Source: Pedobacter westerhofensis
GTDB lineage: Bacteria > Bacteroidota > Bacteroidia > Sphingobacteriales > Sphingobacteriaceae
Direction: 5' to 3'
Assembly (NCBI RefSeq): GCF_900182595.1
Contig: NZ_FXTN01000002.1
Coordinates: forward strand, 372,001-436,000
DNA: 64,000 bases
The position numbers and the translations under genes are program-made. The stretch's first letter is position 1. The number at the start of each line of letters is the position of its first letter. A model generated the notes under the pieces. That model did no database searches, was not told the origin of the DNA, and was given only the letters and a program-made list of their open reading frames with translations. Of the stretch, positions 18,136 through 27,061 are shown piece after piece.

Positions 18136-18645
18136 ATGAAATTATCATTTGGTACGCAGATTAAAGATCAGCCTAATTACTTTCTGGAAAAGATATGGAA
18201 AGGACTGCTGAACGGCCCCGGGGATCTTGAAGAATCCTATTTTAATTACCTGGGGCGCTATATTGCCAAATTTGGTAAAAGCTGGGACGGCGATAAGTTT
18301 ACAGAATTCTTTGAACCAAAGATACACACTATCCGCAGGGACCCGGATAATCAATGGGTGCCGGGAATGGATATCCAGCTGGTAGTCAATTTAAATACGA
18401 TTGAGGAATTCCAGTTTGCCCCAACATTGAAATGCCAGTCGGTACAACGTATTCATATCGACTATTCACGACTGGTGAACCCCTTTGGGCCTGCTGTATT
18501 TATCGATTATCAGCTGCTGGACAAGCCCGCTCTGGCGAAGATGGTGAGGAATGATGGCTTCCCCACAGTAGCCGATTTCCTGATGTATTTCAACGAAGAT
18601 TTTACGGGTAACCTGGTCCACTGGACCCCGCTCAGATACGAGTAA
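18136..18645 (+). CDS. Conserved-looking hypothetical protein
   Basis: 169 residues, no signal peptide, no membrane segment; a mixed alpha/beta soluble protein with many aromatic residues (SYFNYLGRYIAKFGKSW, FADFLMYFNEDF-like C-terminus ending VHWTPLRYE). I do not recognise a domain. Codon use resembles its neighbours and the gene starts two bases after the aldo/keto reductase stop, so it is probably translated with it. It converges on the ABC transporter gene. Confidence 0.7.
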   Translation: MKLSFGTQIKDQPNYFLEKIWKGLLNGPGDLEESYFNYLGRYIAKFGKSWDGDKFTEFFEPKIHTIRRDPDNQWVPGMDIQLVVNLNTIEEFQFAPTLKCQSVQRIHIDYSRLVNPFGPAVFIDYQLLDKPALAKMVRNDGFPTVADFLMYFNEDFTGNLVHWTPLRYE

Positions 18646-18650
18646 TTCCA

Positions 18651-18667
18651 GCAGGCACTGTGCCTGC
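18651..18667. terminator. Short palindrome between convergent genes
   Basis: GCAGGCAC-T-GTGCCTGC forms a 6-8 bp stem in the 29-base gap between two convergent stop codons. It lacks a T-tract on both strands, so its role in termination is uncertain. Confidence 0.35.
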
Positions 18668-18674
18668 GATGGCA

Positions 18675-20531
18675 TTAGCGGTAGCCCATGGCCTGCAGGT
18701 TAAACAGATCGGCATATTTTCCCTTCTTCAGCAACAGTTCTTCGTGGCTGCCAATTTCTGCAAGTTCTCCCTTTTCCAGCACCAGGATCCTGTCTGCCAT
18801 CCTTACGGTAGAAAAACGATGGGAGATGAGTACTGCCGACTTGCCTTTGGTCAACTCTGAGAAGCGCTCAAAAACTTCATATTCTGCCCGGGCATCCAAT
18901 GCTGCTGTAGGCTCATCTAGGATCAGAAGCTGCGCATCTTTCATATATGCCCTTGCCAGTGCAATCTTTTGCCATTCACCACCAGACAATTCTACGCCCT
19001 GTGCAAAACGTTTGCCCAGCATCTGTTCATACTGGTCCGGAAGTTTGGCCGCCAGCAGATCGGCCATGCTCTGGTGTGCGGATGAGGCGATCAGGGCTTT
19101 GTTCTCTTTTTCTTTAATGTTGCCCACCGCGATATTTTGTGAGAAGCTCATCTGGTAGCGGATATAATCCTGAAAAATAATTCCCATGTTCATCCGCAGG
19201 TCGGCCAGGTCATACGCTTTGAGATCTACTCCATCCAGTAATATACGCCCTTCGGTAGGATCATATAAACGCGCAAGCAATTTCACCAGCGTTGTTTTAC
19301 CGGCGCCGTTTTCACCTACCAATGCCAGTTTTTCGCCCGGCATCAGGGTAAAATTCAAATGCCTGTTGGCCCATCGCTCTGAGTTGAGGTACTGAAAGCC
19401 CACATCTTCAAATGTAAAACCTGATTGGATTGGCCTGGGGAAGGGCAGCGGCTTCAGCGCTGTGGTAATCCTGGGCTGAATATCGAAAAACTCGAAGAAA
19501 TCCCGCAGGTAAATTGCGCCCTGTGATACTGCCGTAAAGCGGTTCAGGATTACCTCCAGCAGCGAACGGAGCTGTCTGAAAGATGCTGCAAGAAAAGTAA
19601 GTTCTCCAATGGTTGCTTTTCCTGAAACAGTATCCAGGATGATCATAATATATGCACCATAATATCCGGCCGTGCCCAGCAGGGCAAAGGCGGTGCCCCA
19701 GGCAGAACGCTGGATGGATAACTTTTTATTTGCCGCGTAAAACCGGTCGGACAACATAGAAAAGCGCTCTATAACAAATCCCGATAGGTCAAATATCTTC
19801 AGCTCTTTGGCAGTTTCATCACTGGCGCCCAGGAAACGCAGGTAGTCGAGCTCCCTTTTTTCTGGTGTCTGCATTCTGGTGAGCGCGTAACTGCGGTCGT
19901 TAAAATGGGATTCCCCCAAGAAGGAAGGCAGGATAGCGATAAATAACAGCAGGATCAGCCAGGGATTAAAAACCACAAGGCCCGCTGCAAGAAATATGAT
20001 GGTGATCATGTCCTGTACCTGGCTCATCACCTGTGAGAGCAGGATCGTACGGCCAACAGTTTGCTGACGGGCCCTTTCGAGCTTGTCGTAAAAAGCAGAA
20101 TCTTCAAACTGGTCCAGATCAAGCGTTGCTGCATGTTCCAGTATCCTTATAGACGTATGTTTGGAGAAAAGATCACCCAGCAGGCTGTCGATCAGTGTAA
20201 TCAGCCTGTTAAGCAGATCAGAAACGATCGCCAGGCCAAATTCCAGCGCTACAAGTTCCCAGAGCAGCGTAAGGTTTTGATGCTGCGGGGTTTTGCTTAG
20301 CAGCACCACATTGTCGATAATCAGTTTACCCACATAGAGCATGGCCAGCGGTGTGGCAGATCTGGCAATACGCAGCAGCATGTTGCCCAGCGTCATTGCC
20401 GGACTGGTACGCCATACCATTTTTAAAAATAAAGGCAGGTTGCTCAGCGCGGCAATCCGCTCCCTGAAGGTTAAATTTTCTTTTTTTGTATTTTGTAAGG
20501 TATCTCTACTGAACAGCCTGCTCGTTTTCAT
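18675..20531 (-). CDS. ABC transporter, fused permease and ATPase (exporter type)
   Basis: A half-size ABC exporter of 618 residues. The N-terminal ~340 residues hold about six membrane segments (first near MLYVGKLIIDNVVLL). The C-terminal ATPase has Walker A GENGAGKTT, signature LSGGEWQKIALA, Walker B LLILDEPTAALD and switch His in VLISHRFSTV. Substrate not predictable. Translation probably begins at ATG 20531, inside the end of the upstream metallophosphatase gene (26-base overlap); the upstream extension of the frame runs antiparallel to nothing family-like. It is the third gene of an operon with DUF47 and a metallophosphatase. Confidence 0.88.
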   Translation of the reverse strand: MKTSRLFSRDTLQNTKKENLTFRERIAALSNLPLFLKMVWRTSPAMTLGNMLLRIARSATPLAMLYVGKLIIDNVVLLSKTPQHQNLTLLWELVALEFGLAIVSDLLNRLITLIDSLLGDLFSKHTSIRILEHAATLDLDQFEDSAFYDKLERARQQTVGRTILLSQVMSQVQDMITIIFLAAGLVVFNPWLILLLFIAILPSFLGESHFNDRSYALTRMQTPEKRELDYLRFLGASDETAKELKIFDLSGFVIERFSMLSDRFYAANKKLSIQRSAWGTAFALLGTAGYYGAYIMIILDTVSGKATIGELTFLAASFRQLRSLLEVILNRFTAVSQGAIYLRDFFEFFDIQPRITTALKPLPFPRPIQSGFTFEDVGFQYLNSERWANRHLNFTLMPGEKLALVGENGAGKTTLVKLLARLYDPTEGRILLDGVDLKAYDLADLRMNMGIIFQDYIRYQMSFSQNIAVGNIKEKENKALIASSAHQSMADLLAAKLPDQYEQMLGKRFAQGVELSGGEWQKIALARAYMKDAQLLILDEPTAALDARAEYEVFERFSELTKGKSAVLISHRFSTVRMADRILVLEKGELAEIGSHEELLLKKGKYADLFNLQAMGYR

Positions 20532-21651
20532 GGTTGCAAAAATACACAAACTCATCGTACAGATATGCATCCTCGCCCGGTTGCAGGCCTTCATGCGGAA
20601 TAGCATAATACTTTCCGCCGATCTGATGCCCTTCTTCGGTTTTTGTAATTTCGATGTTCAGAAATCCATGCTGCATGGTGCAGAAGTTTTCCAGTTTCAC
20701 TGTATCAAAAATGTCGCTTTTACTGGTGTACAGTACATCATCAGCTTCGGCCAGCCAGTGCAGTTCATCAAATCCGCCGGCACCGCAAACGATGTAAGGA
20801 GTAGTTTTACCTCCTCCGTAGCTTTTACTGAAGCGCTGGTAATTATGTACATGTCCGCTCATGACCAGGTCTGGATAAACACCTGCTTCATCAAAGGCAT
20901 TTTCAAGGAAGGTGATCATCGGCAGACTGGAACTATGGTTAAAATCTGCTGAATAAGGGGCATGGTGCAGGGCGATGATGATTGCTTTTTCCTGGTGTTC
21001 TGCAGCAGCGTGTTTGAGTTCCTCTATAAACCACAGCCTTTGTTCTTCGGTAACAACGCCATATTTAGGTACGTTTGTGGCCAGGCCAATGATGTTGGCT
21101 ACCGGAGTTTGAAGCGTCCAGTATACATTGGGCTGCATTCCGCTTTTGCGTGATGTATCTGTGCCAAATGGAACGGGGCGTGGGGAGGCACCGCAAAACA
21201 CACTGCTGAACGGTTCAAGGCTTTTGTAAGGGACAGGGTTGAGCGGGTTTACATCACTGTCGTGATTTCCGGGAATGGCAAATATGGGCATCGGGTAATC
21301 TTTATAGGGAGTAAAGAATTGCTTTTCGTACTGATCAGCTTCGCCGAAATGATAAACAATATCCCCTACATGGTAAAGAAATGAGGGCTTCTCGCCGGGA
21401 TTTTCGGGATGCAGATATTGTTTGCCCATCTGTTCGGCAATGAGGCGCTGGAAGGCCGGCGATTTTAGTCCTCCGGTATCACCGGCAACCTGGAAGATCA
21501 TCTTATTGGGGTCCTGGGTTTGAATGCCGGCTTTAAGGCGGTAGGGGTATTTTCCCAGTGGACTGGGCAGCGGTTGAAATTTGTAGTTGTCGTCTGGCTG
21601 GTTTAATTTAAATAGCGGCTTGGTTGGTATACTCTTCTTTTCTGACAGCAT
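20506..21651 (-). CDS. Cytosolic calcineurin-like metallophosphatase (purple-acid-phosphatase-like)
   Basis: A 381-residue calcineurin-fold enzyme. The two-metal motifs appear in order: VAGDTGG, YHVGDIVYHFG, IPGNHDSDVN, IIALHHAPYSAD and MSGHVHNYQRF. The layout is closest to purple acid phosphatase-like bacterial proteins, but there is no signal peptide, so it should act in the cytoplasm. It starts six bases after the DUF47 stop and its end overlaps the ABC transporter start by 26 bases, making a tightly coupled operon. Substrate unknown. Confidence 0.85.
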   Translation of the reverse strand: MLSEKKSIPTKPLFKLNQPDDNYKFQPLPSPLGKYPYRLKAGIQTQDPNKMIFQVAGDTGGLKSPAFQRLIAEQMGKQYLHPENPGEKPSFLYHVGDIVYHFGEADQYEKQFFTPYKDYPMPIFAIPGNHDSDVNPLNPVPYKSLEPFSSVFCGASPRPVPFGTDTSRKSGMQPNVYWTLQTPVANIIGLATNVPKYGVVTEEQRLWFIEELKHAAAEHQEKAIIIALHHAPYSADFNHSSSLPMITFLENAFDEAGVYPDLVMSGHVHNYQRFSKSYGGGKTTPYIVCGAGGFDELHWLAEADDVLYTSKSDIFDTVKLENFCTMQHGFLNIEITKTEEGHQIGGKYYAIPHEGLQPGEDAYLYDEFVYFCNHENEQAVQ

Positions 21652-21657
21652 CTTGGT

Positions 21658-22299
21658 TTACGCGTTTTTTATCAGGATCGATTCCAGCACATTAGCAACA
21701 TCGTCACATTTATCTGTGGCCATTTCAAGGCTCTGGAGGATCTCCTTTTGTTTGATGAGCTCGATGGCGTCTGTTTCGGATTCAAACAGGTGCGCAATGG
21801 CAGTGTTGCATAGAGAATCTGCCTCGCTCTCTCCTTTGTTTATTGTAATACAAATATCGGCAATTATTTTGATATTCTTAAGGTTACGGAGCTCTAAAAT
21901 TGCGGTTTCCAAATGTCTGCACATGTTGCAGATCAGTGCGCTAAGTTCAACGATCTCTTTGCTAAAGCTATTGATCCTGTACAGTTCGATATTCAGAGAT
22001 GTGGCGTAGATATAATCGGCAATGTCGTCTATTGCACTCACCAGTGCGTGGATGTCTTCACGGTCGAAGGGCGTAATAAAGTTCTTGCTCAGCTCCAGGA
22101 AAATCGTATGCGATATATCATCTCCTGCCTGCTCCAGGCGTTCGGTTTCCTTGAAATGTTTGTTCCGCAGTTCCGGGTTTTCTTCTGAGACGGTTTTAAC
22201 AAGGCTTTCTGATATTTCTACAAGGTTTCTGATGTCGCGCTCAAATAGTGGCTGAAACTTTTTATCTCTGGGGCTGAAGAAGCTAAATACTGAGTTCAT
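21658..22299 (-). CDS. DUF47 family PhoU-like protein
   Basis: A 213-residue all-helical protein of the DUF47/TIGR00153 family (FFSPRDKKFQPLFERD start, RLEQAGDDISHTIFLEL, DREDIHALVSAIDDIADYI), related to PhoU. Members usually sit before a PiT phosphate transporter and control it. Here no PiT gene follows; instead a metallophosphatase and an ABC exporter do. ATG 22299 (MNSVFSFFSP) is preferred over the frame start 13 codons upstream since it fits family N-termini. Confidence 0.88.
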   Translation of the reverse strand: MNSVFSFFSPRDKKFQPLFERDIRNLVEISESLVKTVSEENPELRNKHFKETERLEQAGDDISHTIFLELSKNFITPFDREDIHALVSAIDDIADYIYATSLNIELYRINSFSKEIVELSALICNMCRHLETAILELRNLKNIKIIADICITINKGESEADSLCNTAIAHLFESETDAIELIKQKEILQSLEMATDKCDDVANVLESILIKNA

Positions 22300-22355
22300 G
22301 ATCGTTCTTTTAGATAGAGGTAAAAATAAAAGAAGCATATTAACCCATCATAAAG

Positions 22356-22538
22356 TCAGGATGAGATTATCTGAAGCAGGTCTGATTCAAAAACCAGTTC
22401 TGGATCTTTAAATTGCCTGTTGAGGATGGCTTTCCGGATCCGGATCTTTCTGGCAGAGGTAACAATCACAGTTCCTGAGGTATTGAAAGTATGGGATTGG
22501 TAGGAACCAACGGAAGGATCAAGCTCATGAATACGCAT
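22356..22538 (-). CDS. Small hypothetical protein (60 aa)
   Basis: Frame from ATG 22538 to stop at 22356 gives 60 residues starting MRIHELDPSVGSYQSHTF and rich in basic residues in the middle (SARKIRIRKAILNR). No domain recognised. The longer frame reaching 22595 would begin upstream of a consensus -7 element at 22579-22586 and is therefore unlikely; the ATG at 22538 lies about 35 bases after the predicted transcription start. It precedes DUF47 on the same strand by 56 bases and might be the first gene of that operon. Confidence 0.4.
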   Translation of the reverse strand: MRIHELDPSVGSYQSHTFNTSGTVIVTSARKIRIRKAILNRQFKDPELVFESDLLQIISS

Positions 22539-22578
22539 CAGCAATTCATGTATAATAAAAACAGGTATCGGCACCCGG

Positions 22579-22586
22579 CAAAGATA
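22579..22586 (-). promoter_or_regulatory. -7 element upstream of the 60-aa gene and the DUF47 operon
   Basis: Minus-strand TATCTTTG, an exact TAnnTTTG match, without a clear -33. Its position would serve the small gene and, by read-through, the DUF47-phosphatase-ABC operon. Confidence 0.45.
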
Positions 22587-22791
22587 ACTTAACAAGTTAG
22601 TAATGTTTAATTATCATTTTGTTAATGAAAGCAGGCTGTTAACACAGATTTAATATTTGAATAAAAGGATTTAGCAGATTTTTTGCAAAATATTACAGCG
22701 CTCAAAATAAAAAACACAACTAGTTTATATGGATTGTATTTATATAAAAAAAATAAGGAAAATAGTGCATCTCAATGACTTAACAATTACC

Positions 22792-22799
22792 TACATTTG
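22792..22799 (+). promoter_or_regulatory. -7 element of kup
   Basis: TACATTTG matches TAnnTTTG exactly and ends 25 bases before the kup ATG at 22825. No TTTG at the usual upstream distance. Confidence 0.5.
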
Positions 22800-22824
22800 C
22801 GCCACTTAATTTTAAAATAAAATA

Positions 22825-24759
22825 ATGGGAAATCACAAAGATGTCAATAAACTAACAGCAGCTGGTTTATTAATAAGCTTAGGGATCATTTACGGAGATA
22901 TCGGTACTTCTCCACTTTACGTATTTAAGGCGATCATTGGCGACAGGCCAATTACCTCAGATCTTATCCTGGGAGGCTTATCCTGCATCATCTGGACGTT
23001 AACCCTTCAGACAACCATTAAGTATGTGATCATCACGCTCCAGGCGGACAACAAAGGAGAGGGCGGGATTTTTTCGCTCTATTCCCTGGTTAAACGAAGA
23101 GCCAAATGGCTGATTATTCCGGCAATGATTGGCGGAGCAGCCCTGCTTGCAGATGGTATCATGACACCCGCCGTAACTGTTTCGTCGGCTATTGAAGGCC
23201 TCGGTATCATTTATCATGATCTTCCTACCGTGCCAATCGTTATCCTGATCATTACTTTTCTTTTTGGTATCCAGCAATTTGGTACCTCATTTATTGGGAA
23301 AGCATTCGGCCCAATCATGTGGTTGTGGTTTACCATGATCGCAGTGCTGGGCGGCGTGTATGTGGCGCATTTTCCTGAAATACTAAAAGCGGTTAATCCG
23401 TATTATGCCTATCACATCCTGACGACCAATCCCGAGGCATTCCTGATCATCGGAGCAGTTTTCCTTTGTACTACCGGGGCCGAGGCCCTGTATTCGGATC
23501 TTGGCCACTGCGGGCGTTCCAATATCCGTGTCAGCTGGGTTTATGTTAAACTATGCCTGATCTTAAACTATATGGGACAGGGCGTATGGCTGCTTCAGCT
23601 GCAGGGCAAGCATCTTGGTGATATCAACCCTTTCTTTCACATTATGCCGGAATGGTTCCTGATCTACGGGATCCTCATTGCAACAGTAGCAGCAGCAGTA
23701 GCGAGCCAGGCGCTGATCTCAGGATCGTTCACGCTGATTTCTGAAGCTGTACGTTTAAACTTATGGCCCAAAGTTAAAATCAACTATCCAAGTAATTCCA
23801 AAGGCCAGTTATACGTGCCTTCAATGAACTGGGTATTATTTATAGGATGTATCCTGGTGGTTCTGATCTTCCAGAAATCCGAGCATATGGAGGCGGCATA
23901 TGGTTTGTCTATCACGGTAGCCATGCTGATGACCACCATTTTAGTATCTATCTTCCTGATGCGCAAAAAGGTGCCTATGTACGCAATTGTGATTTTCCTG
24001 ACTATCTACGGGGTAATTGAACTTACGTTCCTGGCAGGTAATGCAGCGAAAATACTGCATGGCGGATGGTTTACACTGATCCTGGGTATTTTATTGTTCT
24101 CGATCATGTGGGCCTGGTCTAATGGCAGGAGAATCAGGAACCGCTATATGCGTTTTGTAGACATTGAGAAGTTTTACCCGATCATCAGCAAAATTTCTGA
24201 GGATGAATCGATACCAAAATATGCTTCGCAGTTGGTTTACCTTACCAGTGCCAATTTTAACTCTGAAATCGAATCTTCGATTATGTATTCGATGATCCAG
24301 AAACATCCCAAAAGGGCTGATGTATACTGGTTGCTCCATGTGGATGTAACAGACGAACCATTTACAATGGAATACAGGGTACAGCAGCTGATCGATAAAA
24401 AACTGATCAGGATCGACTTTAAACTTGGTTTCCGTGTTGAGCAACGCGTAAATGTGCTTTTCAGAAAGGTTGTTGAAGAGTTGGTGAAAAATGGTGAGAT
24501 CGATATTACCAGTAAGTATACTTCTCTGAAAGAACACAAGATAGCCGGCGATTTCAGGTTTGTTGTGATAGAGAAAGTACTGTCTACTTCTAACAGCCTG
24601 CGCTTTATTGAACGTGTAACGATGATTTATTACGGAGTGCTCAAAACTTTCAGTGTACCTGAAGAAAAAGGATTCGGACTGGACTTAAGCTTTGTAGCGG
24701 TAGAGAAAGTTCCTTTAATTGTAGATCTTCCTACAGATTTTTACCTGAAAAGACTATAA
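22825..24759 (+). CDS. kup: Kup-family potassium uptake protein
   Basis: A 644-residue K+ transporter, symported with H+. Family hallmarks: LGIIYGDIGTSPLYVFKAI in the first membrane segment, NKGEGGIFSLYSLV, ADGIMTPAVTVSSAIEG, and GAVFLCTTGAEALYSDLGHCG. About twelve membrane segments occupy residues ~12-440, followed by a ~200-residue cytoplasmic C-terminal domain. Monocistronic, with a -7 element before and a hairpin terminator after. In many bacteria Kup activity is tied to c-di-AMP or osmotic state; a PgpH-like phosphodiesterase is 14 kb away. Confidence 0.95.
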   Translation: MGNHKDVNKLTAAGLLISLGIIYGDIGTSPLYVFKAIIGDRPITSDLILGGLSCIIWTLTLQTTIKYVIITLQADNKGEGGIFSLYSLVKRRAKWLIIPAMIGGAALLADGIMTPAVTVSSAIEGLGIIYHDLPTVPIVILIITFLFGIQQFGTSFIGKAFGPIMWLWFTMIAVLGGVYVAHFPEILKAVNPYYAYHILTTNPEAFLIIGAVFLCTTGAEALYSDLGHCGRSNIRVSWVYVKLCLILNYMGQGVWLLQLQGKHLGDINPFFHIMPEWFLIYGILIATVAAAVASQALISGSFTLISEAVRLNLWPKVKINYPSNSKGQLYVPSMNWVLFIGCILVVLIFQKSEHMEAAYGLSITVAMLMTTILVSIFLMRKKVPMYAIVIFLTIYGVIELTFLAGNAAKILHGGWFTLILGILLFSIMWAWSNGRRIRNRYMRFVDIEKFYPIISKISEDESIPKYASQLVYLTSANFNSEIESSIMYSMIQKHPKRADVYWLLHVDVTDEPFTMEYRVQQLIDKKLIRIDFKLGFRVEQRVNVLFRKVVEELVKNGEIDITSKYTSLKEHKIAGDFRFVVIEKVLSTSNSLRFIERVTMIYYGVLKTFSVPEEKGFGLDLSFVAVEKVPLIVDLPTDFYLKRL

Positions 24760-24823
24760 CAGGGATACCATACCAGATCATATTAGCCGTGTATATCGGC
24801 GGTTACAAACAAAATATAGCATC

Positions 24824-24847
24824 AGCAGCCTCAAAAGGGCTGCTTTT
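24824..24847 (+). terminator. Terminator of kup
   Basis: Stem AGCAGCC with GGGCTGCT (24824-24831 with 24837-24844, one wobble), five-base loop and a T-run. It sits between kup and the convergent AraC-family gene. Confidence 0.7.
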
Positions 24848-25648
24848 TTATTGCCGGTTTTGTTTATTAAAATCTGAAGGCCTGATGTTGGTAACCTGAA
24901 AGAATGCCTTGCTGAAAGCAGCCAGGCTGTTATAGCCGGTCAGGTAGGCAATTTCTGTTGTTGTGTAGTCGTCCTGCAGGATCATTTCGATTGCCCTTAC
25001 AATTCTCAGCAGTTTCAGGTACTGCAAAAAGGAGATGTTCATGGTAGACTGGAACAGGCGGGATAATGTCCGCTCGCCCATACCAAACCGCGTAGCAATG
25101 TTGTCCAGCGTAATCTGCTGCCCGAAGTTTTGGGCCATGTACAACACAATTGGTCTCAGTTTGGTATTGGTTGTAGTAGGCAGTGCAATGGGGAACGACT
25201 TAATACTCATCTGAGGCAGAATATTTTTGATGGCTGCCATGAAATTATAACCTTCGTCCTTTTTTTCAATATACCCGCTCCATTTATTGGTAAAGCCGAT
25301 CATCTCAAACAACAGGTTGTTTACGGGGTATATCCCGAATTTTGAATAAAAAGTATTGGTATGGTCGTCTTCAGTATAAAAGTATAAGTTCCTCGTAATC
25401 GTAGCAGAAGTCCTTACTTTGACATAGTGAGGCAGGCCCCGGGGGATCCAGATGTAATGCCTGGCCGGAATAAAATAGGTTTTTTCGCCAATGAAAATAT
25501 AGGCAATACCGCCATCTACATATGTAAGCTGACTTTTTGAATGTGAGTGCAAAGGCAGACTGCGTTCCAGTTTTTCATGAACTACATACACACTTTTAGG
25601 CTTCAGTTCTATGGCATCAAGGTAGCTTGCTATCTCTGTTTTTTGCAT
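24848..25648 (-). CDS. AraC-family transcriptional regulator
   Basis: A 266-residue regulator. The N-terminal ~110 residues form a cupin-like ligand domain (LPLHSHSKSQLTYVDGG). The C-terminal two HTHs are clear: ITLDNIATRFGMGERTLSRL and TTTEIAYLTGYNSLAAFSKAF, then RPSDFNKQ. It is divergently transcribed from the TolC-HlyD-MFS operon, the standard arrangement for a local regulator of an efflux pump. A perfect inverted repeat in the shared intergenic region overlaps the pump's -7 element and is a candidate binding site. Confidence 0.88.
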   Translation of the reverse strand: MQKTEIASYLDAIELKPKSVYVVHEKLERSLPLHSHSKSQLTYVDGGIAYIFIGEKTYFIPARHYIWIPRGLPHYVKVRTSATITRNLYFYTEDDHTNTFYSKFGIYPVNNLLFEMIGFTNKWSGYIEKKDEGYNFMAAIKNILPQMSIKSFPIALPTTTNTKLRPIVLYMAQNFGQQITLDNIATRFGMGERTLSRLFQSTMNISFLQYLKLLRIVRAIEMILQDDYTTTEIAYLTGYNSLAAFSKAFFQVTNIRPSDFNKQNRQ

Positions 25649-25682
25649 TGGCTGGAATGGACAAATATTTGGTAATATATGT

Positions 25683-25713
25683 AAAATTACAGGTTAAACA
25701 TAGCTGTAATTTT
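25683..25713. promoter_or_regulatory. Perfect inverted repeat over the efflux operon promoter
   Basis: AAAATTACAG (25683-25692) and CTGTAATTTT (25704-25713) form a perfect 10-bp inverted repeat with an 11-base spacer, so half-sites are 21 bp apart centre to centre, two helical turns. The right arm overlaps the -7 element TAATTTTG (25707-25714) of the tolC-type gene. A second palindrome, CAAATATTTG, lies at 25662-25671. Position and geometry suggest an operator for the divergent AraC-family protein or another dimeric regulator. Confidence 0.6.
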
Positions 25714-25731
25714 GTGTAACATTTTAATATC

Positions 25732-27060
25732 ATGTACCACAGTAATAAAAATTTCGTTCTCACCTGTCTTGCCATCTTCCTGCTAAACAGCGCGAATGCC
25801 CAGGAGGCTGACAATATACACCTTTCTCTCCCCGAAATCTGGTCGAAAGTAGCCGCAAACAGTAAATCCCTGAAGATGCAGGACCTAAAGGTACTTCGCA
25901 GCGTGGAGGGGATCAAAGATGCCAAAGCAGAGCGCCTTCCGGAAATTTCTGCAGAAGGCGAATACTCAAAGATCACCAACCTGCCGATCTACACCAACGG
26001 CTTGTTTCATACGCCCGACCAGTATGAGCTGCCAACACATACTGTTTACAGCTTTGGGGCAGAGGCCTATTTAAATTTATATAACGGTGGAAAAGTAAAT
26101 ACCAGCATCGCGAAGGAGAAGAAGGAAAATGAAATTGCTGTTGAACAGAAAAATCTTACGACGGAAGAAATCAAACTAAGGGCTACAGCCTACTATCTCG
26201 ATTTGCAGAGAAGCCGCATTTTTAAAGTTTTGCTGCTGAAAGATATCAGCACGCAGGAGAAACAGCTGGCGGAGATCCAGCAGCTCCTTAAAAATGGAGT
26301 GGTACTCAAAAGTGATGTGCTGAGGGGAACGCTGAAACTTTCCAGACAGAAAATGTCGCTGCTGCAGCTGGACAACGATATTTTGATTGCCAATCAGAAA
26401 CTGAACATCCTTACAGGCTTACCGGATAAAACCGTGATTGAACCTGAAGAAGATGATAATACTGATCTCCCCGTACTGAAAACTTATCCTGCCTATCTGG
26501 AGGATGCCATCGCTAATTCACCGGCATATAAAATCTCCGAAAAGGAAACACAACTGAGCAAACTAAATATTAAGAGTGTAAAGGCCAATGGAGCAATCAA
26601 ACTGGGGCTTTACAGTAATTACAATTACAGCTATCCGCAGATCCTGATCTTTCCCTATTCGATAGGGCTGTACGGACTGGGTTTTAATGGTATCAAGGCC
26701 AGTGTTCCGATCTCGGCCCTTTATCATAACAGGCATAAAGTTAAAGCCGCAGAAATACAGTATATGCAGCAGGAGGTAGAACACGCTGATACTGAAGATA
26801 AAATCAGGCAGGAAGTGAATGAAGCTTATCTGAGATACAAAGAGGCACTCACCAGGATTGATGTAGCCAAAGAAAATATCAGCCAGGCAACTGAGAACCT
26901 CAGGATCGTAAACAATACTTACTTTAATCAGCTCTCACTGATTACTGATCTGCTGGATGCGGATACGCAGTTACTGCAAACCCGTTTCGACTATGCTGCA
27001 GCGAAGATCGCAGCACAATTACAATATTATCAATTACAGAAAGCCATAGGAAACCTCTAA
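25732..27060 (+). CDS. TolC-family outer membrane efflux protein
   Basis: 442 residues with a signal peptide (cleavage near NSANAQ). Long heptad-rich helices and two-fold internal similarity (LYLNLYNGGKVN-type segment; LRIVNNTYFNQLSLITDLLDADTQLLQ) are typical of TolC-like outer membrane channels; the family name rests on the conserved C-terminal LLDA-x-TQL motif and length. It is the first gene of a three-gene pump operon, one base before the HlyD gene. Transcription starts just after the -7 TAATTTTG that lies in an inverted repeat. Confidence 0.88.
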   Translation: MYHSNKNFVLTCLAIFLLNSANAQEADNIHLSLPEIWSKVAANSKSLKMQDLKVLRSVEGIKDAKAERLPEISAEGEYSKITNLPIYTNGLFHTPDQYELPTHTVYSFGAEAYLNLYNGGKVNTSIAKEKKENEIAVEQKNLTTEEIKLRATAYYLDLQRSRIFKVLLLKDISTQEKQLAEIQQLLKNGVVLKSDVLRGTLKLSRQKMSLLQLDNDILIANQKLNILTGLPDKTVIEPEEDDNTDLPVLKTYPAYLEDAIANSPAYKISEKETQLSKLNIKSVKANGAIKLGLYSNYNYSYPQILIFPYSIGLYGLGFNGIKASVPISALYHNRHKVKAAEIQYMQQEVEHADTEDKIRQEVNEAYLRYKEALTRIDVAKENISQATENLRIVNNTYFNQLSLITDLLDADTQLLQTRFDYAAAKIAAQLQYYQLQKAIGNL

Positions 27061-27061
27061 A

